Part shown: positions 43,261 through 50,513 of the stretch, piece by piece | Position numbering within the stretch: the stretch's first letter is position 1 | Layout: each line of letters starts with the position of its first letter | Origin: an uncultured Lachnospiraceae bacterium | Lineage (GTDB): Bacteria; Bacillota; Clostridia; Lachnospirales; Lachnospiraceae | Reading direction: 5' to 3' | DNA: 64,000 nt | Assembly (NCBI GenBank): GCA_934317005.1 | Contig: CAKREB010000017.1 | Coordinates: forward strand, 1-64,000 | Translations under genes and position numbers: made by a program | The notes under the pieces: model-generated | Databases searched by the model: none | Seen by the model: the letters and a program-made list of their open reading frames with translations, nothing else | What the model was told of the DNA's origin: nothing

Positions 43261-44016
43261 GTGTTAAAGAAAAATATTTTGCTTAAGAAGATTTTTTATG
43301 GATTATTAGTAGTTCTTATATTAGGACAAGCAAAAAAACATGTTTTTGCAGCAGTAATATTAATAATTATTATATCGGTGGTTGCTTGTTGTACACATAG
43401 GCAAAGAAAGAGAAAGCTTATATTTTTTCTGATTCTTGCCGGAGGTTTTGCTGGTGGATATTTTCTGTGTGAAAATAAAGAATTTATTACGAAAATTGAT
43501 AAATTAGTATTATATCCTGTTGAAACTACAAAAAAGTATAGCGATTATTATGAACAGCCTTTTGATTCAAATAAATGCTATACCAGTCCGGGATTTAGTG
43601 AAGAAGAGTTATTTGGTAAAAATTGCAATGCGGTTGTTTATGGAAAAGTTATAGATTGTGTTAATTATATTTTTAAAAAAGAAAATTACTATTCTTGTCA
43701 TCTGATAAAAATTCAGGTGAAGAAAAGTATATTTGGCGAAGCAAAGAAAGGGGAAAAGATTTAGTTGTTTTGTCGATGGAAGTATGAGGGAAAATCTTAT
43801 AAAAAGGGAGACTTGGGAATTTTTATTTGCGAGAAGCCAACATTAACTCTTGAATTACAGGAAACAGGAGAAGAGATAACAGCGATAGGGAGTATGCATC
43901 GTACTAGGTTATTTCATTATGCTTTAACAAATGAGTGGGAGGGATTGGACAGATTAAATAACAAAGAAGAGGTATTGGATTATTGGAAGAAGAATGGATG
44001 GATTATGGAGGAATAA
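43261..44016 (+). pseudogene. Membrane protein Z interrupted by an in-frame TAG
   Basis: GTG 43261 after GGGGGG. The N terminus (FGLLVVLILGQAKKHVFAA-like) and the next segment (VILIIIISVVACC, then RQRKRK) resemble gene Y with its first outside domain removed. The frame is stopped by TAG at 43762-43764 and continues in the same frame to 44016 (GKSYKKGDLGIFICEKPTL), so a single substitution separates the two halves. Full length would be 251 residues. Function unknown. Confidence 0.7.
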
Positions 44017-44085
44017 AAATAATATATGTTTTACTGATTTAGCGTATACAAGTGTAAAAGCTGCATCAATTTGTTGCCCGCTTTC

Positions 44086-44146
44086 GTTATAATATGATAC
44101 AAGGATCAAAAACAGCTTTTGAACCCAATATCATAATATGTAAATC
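44086..44146. repeat. MITE-like repeat, copy 5 of 5 (minimal)
   Basis: Only the two ends remain: ATAATATGATACAAGGATCA then AAAACAGC, and TTTTGAACCCAATATCATAA. They form a nearly perfect palindrome of about 55 bp in the gap between Z and the next lipoprotein gene. Confidence 0.65.
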
Positions 44147-44235
44147 CATATAAGACACTATGAAAACGGTTTCTTTGCCATAAAAGAGATGGCAGGAAAC
44201 AGGAGCGATTACATTGGCGAAGGAGGAAAAACGAT

Positions 44236-44718
44236 ATGAAAACAAATATAAAGTATAGCGGAAAGAATTATGCAGCTGTTTTTATAGTATGTATGAGTGT
44301 TGTCCTTGGCTTTTCCGGATGCGCAGAAAAGGCAGATAAGCAACCATCCGGAAAAGCTGGATTGGTGACAATGAGTGTTGCTCTGACGGAAGACGATAGA
44401 ACAACTTTAAATTGTACTGTTTTTAACAAAACCTCAAAAGATATTGTGATTGGTGAGGCGTATTTTCTGCAGGTTCTAAAAGACAAAGCTTTTGTAGATG
44501 TGTCAACATTACCTGATGCCGGTGCATTTGATCTGCAAAGTATAAATATCTTATCAGGGAATGACTACAGTTACAGAGCTTATATAGAGGATAATTATGG
44601 AAAGCTGGAGAGTGGTCATTACAGAATCGTTCAAGAGTATACAAATAAGGAGAAGGGCAGTACGGGGAAAGAAAGTAAAAGCAAGGAAACTGTTTCGGCA
44701 GAGTTTGATTTACCCTGA
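44236..44718 (+). CDS. Lipoprotein with Ig-like (Big_14 type) domain
   Basis: 160 residues. Lipobox FSGC (Cys29) after a hydrophobic helix. The mature part matches the bacterial Ig-like domain PF20251 pattern: VTMSVALTEDDRTTLNCTVF, NKTSKDIVIGEAYFLQVL and NYGKLESGHYRIVQEY. Lipid-anchored outside; role unknown. GGAGG precedes the ATG. It marks the end of the accessory island. Confidence 0.8.
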   Translation: MKTNIKYSGKNYAAVFIVCMSVVLGFSGCAEKADKQPSGKAGLVTMSVALTEDDRTTLNCTVFNKTSKDIVIGEAYFLQVLKDKAFVDVSTLPDAGAFDLQSINILSGNDYSYRAYIEDNYGKLESGHYRIVQEYTNKEKGSTGKESKSKETVSAEFDLP

Positions 44719-44806
44719 TTGTCGATATTGGAAATGCATAAAAATCATATTAGATAAAAATTATAGATACTTATAGGATTTATTTTGTGGTGACATGCGG
44801 AATGCA

Positions 44807-44835
44807 TTGACATATTTTTGGAAATCTGCTATAGT
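44807..44835 (+). promoter_or_regulatory. ilvB promoter
   Basis: TTGACA (44807-44812), 17 bases, TATAGT (44830-44835), just upstream of the T-box leader. Confidence 0.8.
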
Positions 44836-44841
44836 GCATCT

Positions 44842-45135
44842 TAAGCAAAAAAATAAATGCTATGACGAGGAGGAGTACATATTTTCTGAATCGCAAGAGA
44901 GAAGATGGATGGTGAAAATCTTTGTTTCAGTGATATGGAAGTAGCCTTTGAGCAGTGGACCGAACAGGGAATCCTAAGTAGACTTCAACGGTTGTTCCGC
45001 CGTTATCTGGAAAACAATATAAATAACAGTAGTTATCGTATTGTATGAGAGCAAAGAGGAAACTCTTTGAATTTAGGTGGTAACACGGATGAACATTCGC
45101 CCTAAGTCAGCACATGTTGACTTAGGGCTTTACTT
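44842..45135 (+). ncRNA. T-box leader of ilvBN
   Basis: Stem I elements GACGAGGAGGAGTACAT, GCAAGAGAGAAGATGGATGG then TGAAAATC, the T-box core AGGTGGTAACACGG (45075-45088), and a terminator GCCCTAAGTCA / TGACTTAGGGC with TTTACTTTT (45099-45135). In stem I the sequence GGAAGTAGCCTTTGAG suggests a GTA specifier, so the leader probably reads uncharged tRNA-Val, consistent with a branched-chain amino-acid operon. The specifier call is from alignment by eye. Confidence 0.88.
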
Positions 45136-45268
45136 TTGGAAATTTCCGGAAAATTCAGGAAATTTTCGGAACAGGAAACTGTTCATACAGTGGTAGTGTA
45201 CCAACAGAAAATGGATTTTTGGGGACTCGATACGATACACAGATACGTGAGGAAATGGAGGATTATAG

Positions 45269-46987
45269 ATGAAAGGAACAGAGATTATAGTAAAGGCGCT
45301 GAGAGAAGAAGGGGTAGATACGATTTTTGGTTATCCGGGTGGACAGGCTGTTGATATTTTTGATGCATTGTATGATGCAGATGATATTGAGGTTGTTCTG
45401 CCACGTCATGAGCAGGCGCTGATCCATGCAGCAGACGGTTATGCGCGTTCAACAGGAAAAGTAGGTGTCTGCCTTGTTACAAGTGGGCCGGGTGCTACTA
45501 ACCTTGTAACAGGCATTGCTACGGCAAACTATGACAGCGTTCCGTTGGTCTGTATCACAGGTCAGGTGCCGCTTGGTCTGATGGGCAATGATGCTTTTCA
45601 GGAGGTAGACATTGTTGGTATTACGAACAGTATTTGTAAATATGCTGTGACAGTGCGGACAAGAGAGGAACTGCCAAGAATCTTAAAGGAAGCCTTTTAC
45701 ATAGCCAGAACAGGCAGACCGGGTCCGGTGGTTGTAGATATTCCAAAGGACATCCAGCAGGCAGTGGGAAGCGACGAGTATCCTACAGAAGTAAATATTC
45801 GTGGTTACAAGCCAAATGACAGTGTTCATGTCGGTCAGATCAAGAAAGCAGTTGGCATGTTGAAAAAGGCAAAGAAGCCTTTGTTCTTAGTAGGTGGCGG
45901 TGTAAATATCTCAGATGCCAATGCACAGATGAAAAAGCTTGCGGAGGTAACAGGTGCACCGGTTATTACAACGATTATGGGAAAGGGTGCGATTCCTTCC
46001 TCTCATGAGCTGTATCTGGGAAATATTGGTATTCACGGAAGCTATGCGGCTAATCATGCAGTATCCGAGTGTGATGTCCTGTTTTCAATCGGAACACGTT
46101 TTAATGATCGTATTACAGGAAAGATTAGTGAGTTTGCAAAGAATGCAAAGATTATTCACATTGATATTGATTCGGCATCTATTTCGAAAAATATCGTGGT
46201 TGATATTCCGATTGTTGCAGATGCTAAGATGGCGATTGAGAAGTTATTGGAGTATGTTTCACCGCTTAAGATTGATAAGTGGGTGGAACAGGTTCTGGAA
46301 TGGAAGAAGCAGTATCCGATCAACATGGATCGTTATGAAGGTCTGACACCGGAAAAGATTATTAAATATATCAATGAGAATTTTGACCGTCCTATTGTTA
46401 CGACAGATGTAGGACAAAATCAGCTTTGGGCAACGCAGTATATCGAGTTGGAAAGCAACAGACAGTTCCTGACTTCCGGTGGCCTTGGCACAATGGGATA
46501 TGGCTTCCCTGCTGCAATCGGTGCGAAGATAGGTAATCCTGACCGACCGGTCATTGCGATTTCCGGTGATGGCGGTATGCAGATGAATATTCAGGAACTT
46601 GCGACAGCAGTAGCATTGGAGCTTCCTCTGATTCTGATTGTTTTAAACAATGGCTATCTGGGCAATGTACGTCAGTGGCAGGAACTTTTCTATCACAAGC
46701 GTTACTCCAGCACCTGCTTAAGATATCGTAAGAGCTGCGAGAGGAATTGTGCCAATAAGGATAAGTGCTGTCCGAAATATACACCAGACTTTGTGAAGCT
46801 GGCAGAGAGCTATGATGCATATGGCATTCGTATTATGAATGAGGAAGAGATTCCAAAGGCATTTGAATATGCATTGCAGCATAAGGATGCACCAACGATC
46901 ATTGAGTGTGTGATTGAAAGGGAGGCAGATGTATTCCCGATGGTTCCAACGGGTAAGACATTAGCAGATATGATCATGGATTGTTAA
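45269..46987 (+). CDS. ilvB: Acetolactate synthase large subunit
   Basis: 572-residue thiamine-diphosphate enzyme that makes acetolactate (or acetohydroxybutyrate) in valine, leucine and isoleucine synthesis. The N-terminal Pyr domain (FGYPGGQAVDIFDAL with catalytic Glu in LPRHEQALIHAADGYAR), central domain, and PP domain (GDGGMQMNIQE...NNGYLGNVRQW) are complete. After YHKRYSS there is an unusual insert of about 20 residues with five cysteines (Cys483, 490, 494, 500, 501). GGAGG precedes ATG 45269. Controlled by the T-box; ilvN follows. Confidence 0.95.
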   Translation: MKGTEIIVKALREEGVDTIFGYPGGQAVDIFDALYDADDIEVVLPRHEQALIHAADGYARSTGKVGVCLVTSGPGATNLVTGIATANYDSVPLVCITGQVPLGLMGNDAFQEVDIVGITNSICKYAVTVRTREELPRILKEAFYIARTGRPGPVVVDIPKDIQQAVGSDEYPTEVNIRGYKPNDSVHVGQIKKAVGMLKKAKKPLFLVGGGVNISDANAQMKKLAEVTGAPVITTIMGKGAIPSSHELYLGNIGIHGSYAANHAVSECDVLFSIGTRFNDRITGKISEFAKNAKIIHIDIDSASISKNIVVDIPIVADAKMAIEKLLEYVSPLKIDKWVEQVLEWKKQYPINMDRYEGLTPEKIIKYINENFDRPIVTTDVGQNQLWATQYIELESNRQFLTSGGLGTMGYGFPAAIGAKIGNPDRPVIAISGDGGMQMNIQELATAVALELPLILIVLNNGYLGNVRQWQELFYHKRYSSTCLRYRKSCERNCANKDKCCPKYTPDFVKLAESYDAYGIRIMNEEEIPKAFEYALQHKDAPTIIECVIEREADVFPMVPTGKTLADMIMDC

Positions 46988-47089
46988 CAGAGAATAGGTT
47001 AGGTAGTATATAGATCGTGGGTTTTGTGCCTGGCGCACGCGGCACAAGCCTACAGTGCGTGAAGGCTGTGCGCAGAAATGAGGTTTAAC

Positions 47090-47596
47090 ATGGACGTTAA
47101 GAAAAGATATATATCACTTTATGTAGAAAATAGAATTGGTGTTTTGGCAAAAATTTCAGGTCTGCTGGCAGGAAAGTCCTACAATTTGGACACACTGACC
47201 GTTGGAGAAACAGAGGACCCGACCGTTTCCAGAATGACGATTGGACTGACGATTGATGATGTGACATTTGAACAGGTAAAGAAGCAGTTAAACCGCTGTG
47301 TTGTTGTGATTAAGGTTATGGACTTTTCAGAGATTCCTATTCACAAAAAAGAGTTATTGTTTATCAAGGTTTCCAGCTGTACCGAAAAGGATAAAGCAGA
47401 AATCTTTCGTATCGCACAGGCATTTTCACTGGAGGTCATTGACTATGACAGACATCATGTTATGGTACAGTGTGTTAAGACAGAGAGCGCAAACAATGAT
47501 ATGATCGCATTGTTTAACGATATTTTTGTCAACCGGATTGAAGTGGTTCGCGGCGGAAGTGTAGCAATCGAAGCGATTTCAACAAAGGACAGATAA
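47090..47596 (+). CDS. ilvN: Acetolactate synthase small (regulatory) subunit
   Basis: 168 residues: an N-terminal ACT domain (YISLYVENRIGVLAKISGLL) that binds feedback amino acid, and the C-terminal IlvN domain (LLFIKVSSCTEKDKAEIFRI). It activates IlvB and confers valine sensitivity in the family. ATG 47078 is in frame, but GAGG just before ATG 47090 marks the start. The leader ends in TGTGCGCAGAAATGAGG, a motif shared with three other genes here. Confidence 0.93.
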   Translation: MDVKKRYISLYVENRIGVLAKISGLLAGKSYNLDTLTVGETEDPTVSRMTIGLTIDDVTFEQVKKQLNRCVVVIKVMDFSEIPIHKKELLFIKVSSCTEKDKAEIFRIAQAFSLEVIDYDRHHVMVQCVKTESANNDMIALFNDIFVNRIEVVRGGSVAIEAISTKDR

Positions 47597-47599
47597 TCA

Positions 47600-48160
47600 A
47601 TGAGTTGGAATAATCCATATTTAATACCACTATATGAAGCACTTTTTGTGCCGGCGGTGATTTTTCTGATTGGACTTGTGGTAGAGTTTGCAGGCAATGT
47701 GCTGACAAGTTTGCTTGCTATGTTTTTGGGAGGCAGGGCAGCGTTTTTTATCCGAAACCGTCTGACCTTTGTTGGCACTGTCCATCATGAGCTGGCACAT
47801 GCGCTTTTTGCACTGATTTCGGGAGCGAAGGTTACAAAGGTAGAGCTGTTTCATGTGAGAGGGCAGCAGCTTGGCTGCGTAGAGTTTTATCCGCGTGGCA
47901 ATGCATTTACTAAGGCAATCCAGATGACACTGGCAAGCATTGCGCCGGTTGTATGTGGTGGTGTCAGTCTTTGCGTACTTACATGGGTGTGGCGTTACCG
48001 GTGTATCAGCCTATGGCAGTATGTGGTGACAGGGTATCTGATCGTGAGTATTCTGCTTCATATGAATATGAGTACACAGGATGTTAAAAATGCATGGAAG
48101 GGTATGCCACTTACCATTTTCATCTGTTATCTTATTTTCCTGATTTTACAATTCAACTAA
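47600..48160 (+). CDS. M50-like membrane metallopeptidase
   Basis: 186 residues with four hydrophobic helices and the zinc motif HELAH in VGTVHHELAHALFALISGAK. Resembles M50B-type proteins. It starts three bases after ilvN ends, so it is in the same transcript, though no link to branched-chain synthesis is known. A terminator follows at once. Confidence 0.75.
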   Translation: MSWNNPYLIPLYEALFVPAVIFLIGLVVEFAGNVLTSLLAMFLGGRAAFFIRNRLTFVGTVHHELAHALFALISGAKVTKVELFHVRGQQLGCVEFYPRGNAFTKAIQMTLASIAPVVCGGVSLCVLTWVWRYRCISLWQYVVTGYLIVSILLHMNMSTQDVKNAWKGMPLTIFICYLIFLILQFN

Positions 48161-48191
48161 AAAGACAGCCTGATTTGGGGCTGTCTTTTTG
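48159..48191. terminator. Bidirectional terminator after ilvBN-M50
   Basis: Arms AAAAAGACAGCC and GGCTGTCTTTTT with a nine-base loop; T-runs on both strands serve the convergent rsmF gene as well. Confidence 0.88.
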
Positions 48192-48219
48192 GTTTTATAG
48201 GAAATTATTCAAAACATGA

Positions 48220-49698
48220 TTACATAATCCGCAATCCCTTTGGATAGTGATTTTTTAAAATTCCATTCTGTGCTTTTCCCCATCCGAGAGAAATTCCACG
48301 ATGGGTGACTAGTGTCCAGGAGCGGAAATGGTTGTCACAGGGAATGGTTTCTCCGTGCAGATAACGCTTTGCACTTTCTTCATCACAGTCAATGCTTTGT
48401 GTGACATCATCGGGACATAGTGCCATAGCAAGTGCGTGGGCCGGTTCTAACCGGTTCTTTTTTAATGTTCCTACGTGAAGACCGGCGCGTATAACTCTGA
48501 GTCCGTCTAAGGATGGACTTTGTTCCGGAATCCGATAGAGTGCATCACCAAAATACTGATATCGCGCGGGATTTCGCATTGCCAGACAGTCAGTGTCTGC
48601 ATTTAGAAACTGCGTGGAAAAGTCCTTCCAGCCTGACAGGTCAAAGGTCTGTTCCTTTTTGCCGGATTTCTTGGATTTCTTTGTACGGGCAGTTTTTACG
48701 GAAGAAGCCTTTTGTGCTAACTCTTCCTGCGATGGCAGCGAGCCTTTTTTATGCAGTCTTGCTACAAAGTGTCCTTCGCCCTTTAGTTTATGAGGGAAAA
48801 GGCGCATTGTTCGTTCTATGCCTGTAGAAAGATTGTTCGCGGAATCAGAGCAGGCGGTCTGCCACTCTTCTGATAAAAAAGCAGTTCTGCCATTTTCCAG
48901 TCCACAGTCGGTTGGCAGGATTTCTTTCCAGTCCTCAACTTCATAGTCAGGATGGGTACTTAGAAACCATGCGATCATATCCTCGTCCTCATCCGGAGCA
49001 AAGGTGCATGTAGAATATACCATAGTACCGCCCGGCAGAAGCATCTGGTCAGCATATTCTAAAATCATCTTTTGACGGTCGGCACAGACGGCTACCTGCT
49101 TAGCAGACCATTCCTGTATCGTAGTGTCATCCTTTCGGAACATGCCTTCACCGGAACACGGTGCATCTACGACAATTTTACTGAAAAAGAGTGGGAAGTG
49201 TGCTGCCATTTTGTCTGGTGGTTCGTTGCATACGATGGCATTGGGCACACCAAGACGCTCGATGTTTTGAGAGAGAATCTTTGCTCTTGCGGTAAAGATT
49301 TCATTGGATACGAGCAGTCCTTCGCCCATCAGCTGTCCGGCAATCTGGGTTGACTTGCCTCCCGGAGCCGCACAGAGATCGCAGACGATATCACCCGGTT
49401 TGGGATCAAGCAGACTTACCACAGACATGGCACTTGGCTCCTGAATATAGTAGGCACCGCCTTCGTGGAGTGGGTGTCTGCCGGGATGTTCCTCTATCTG
49501 TGCATAAAATCCTTCTTTTGCCCAGGGAATAGGGGATAACGCAAAAGGAAGGGTTTCCACAGAAACCCTTTCCCTGCATTTTAAAGGATTCATACGAAGA
49601 CCATATGCTTTTGGTTCTTCATAGCTTTTGAAAAATTCATCGGCCTCTTCTCCGAGAAGCTCTTGCATGCGATGGATAAAATCAATTGGTAAGTTCAC
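48220..49698 (-). CDS. RsmF/RsmB-type 16S rRNA m5C methyltransferase
   Basis: 492 residues. An N-terminal PUA-less RNA-binding part (MNLPIDFIHRMQELL, then GLRMNPLK) leads to the Rossmann SAM domain with CAAPGGKSTQIA, the catalytic-loop motif VDAPCSGEGMFRK and YSTCTFAPDEDE with the two conserved Cys. The C-terminal part (about 370-490) matches the extended RsmF/YebU type. GTG 49698 follows AGGAGG by six bases. Expected to methylate cytosine in 16S rRNA; the exact site is not known. Confidence 0.9.
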   Translation of the reverse strand: MNLPIDFIHRMQELLGEEADEFFKSYEEPKAYGLRMNPLKCRERVSVETLPFALSPIPWAKEGFYAQIEEHPGRHPLHEGGAYYIQEPSAMSVVSLLDPKPGDIVCDLCAAPGGKSTQIAGQLMGEGLLVSNEIFTARAKILSQNIERLGVPNAIVCNEPPDKMAAHFPLFFSKIVVDAPCSGEGMFRKDDTTIQEWSAKQVAVCADRQKMILEYADQMLLPGGTMVYSTCTFAPDEDEDMIAWFLSTHPDYEVEDWKEILPTDCGLENGRTAFLSEEWQTACSDSANNLSTGIERTMRLFPHKLKGEGHFVARLHKKGSLPSQEELAQKASSVKTARTKKSKKSGKKEQTFDLSGWKDFSTQFLNADTDCLAMRNPARYQYFGDALYRIPEQSPSLDGLRVIRAGLHVGTLKKNRLEPAHALAMALCPDDVTQSIDCDEESAKRYLHGETIPCDNHFRSWTLVTHRGISLGWGKAQNGILKNHYPKGLRIM

Positions 49699-49715
49699 AC
49701 GAATCCTCCTAAATA

Positions 49716-50354
49716 TTAGATGAGATCAGCAATGTCTACGTTGTCACCGGTAATACCTACATGGGCACCGTCTTTTGCTTCGGCAGTATCCTTGTGAGCA
49801 ACCAGCCACTTGTTTGCTGCCCAAAGCATCTTGTCCTCATCATTCTTTGGTGTAATAGAAGGCATTGCCTCGTTGGTTCCCTTTGGCAGTACGATAATGA
49901 CACGGAAACCTTCACCCTTCTTTGCACTGCATGGAGCATAGTGAAGAGTTGTTGCGTAAAGCTCTACACCGGTTCCCTTTGGACATAAGAAAGCTTCTGT
50001 CTTAGAAGAGTCAATCTTGCCATCAATGATATCCTGCTCGCGGGCAACTAAAAGGATAACGTCATCTGCAGCAATATCTACTTCGCTGTCGCGGTGATAC
50101 TCGAAGCAGTTTAACTTTGTGTTAGTACCATTGCAGTAGCCAATCTGGATCGGCATACCGCCATAGCAGTTATCACGGATAGCTGCGTATACGTCTGTTG
50201 CTTCTAGTACGTCAACTGATGGTACATAGATTACAGAGTCGGCAGGTTTCTCAGAGTTTGCTTCCAATGTACTTAACAGATTGGAAAAATCATAGCCTTC
50301 TACTACCTTTCCATATGTAGCAAATGTCTTGTCAAAAACAGATTGAATTTTCAT
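49716..50354 (-). CDS. DUF4867 family protein
   Basis: 212 residues matching the DUF4867 family of Clostridia, probably a cupin-like fold (CFEYHRDSEVDIAADDVILL, CPKGTGVELYATTLHYAPCS). Function not established, though it has been seen near sugar-metabolism genes. ATG 50354 follows AGAGGGAA. rsmF begins 17 bases downstream, so they may be cotranscribed. Confidence 0.8.
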   Translation of the reverse strand: MKIQSVFDKTFATYGKVVEGYDFSNLLSTLEANSEKPADSVIYVPSVDVLEATDVYAAIRDNCYGGMPIQIGYCNGTNTKLNCFEYHRDSEVDIAADDVILLVAREQDIIDGKIDSSKTEAFLCPKGTGVELYATTLHYAPCSAKKGEGFRVIIVLPKGTNEAMPSITPKNDEDKMLWAANKWLVAHKDTAEAKDGAHVGITGDNVDIADLI

Positions 50355-50394
50355 ATCGTTCCCTCTTTCTGCGTATTGTACGCTCTTTTAATGT

Positions 50395-50418
50395 GAGAGA
50401 ATGCGCAGGCATTCTCTC
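50395..50418. repeat. GAGAATGC hairpin, third copy
   Basis: GAGAGAATGC-GCAG-GCATTCTCTC, T-run on the plus strand although the flanking genes are on the minus strand. It matches hairpins at 268 and 5788. Confidence 0.7.
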
Positions 50419-50513
50419 TTTTTAGAATAGTATAGCATATTTTACGCAGGATATAAATTGAATTTTGGGATAATGTTTTGCTGTGTAGTAGGACTTTTTT
50501 GGGTGTCCAAGAA

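Noticed and set aside
20077..43764. TAG recoding (readthrough) in the island
   Set aside because: TAG ends many intact genes here, and gene X also has a frameshift, so pseudogene decay is the simpler explanation.
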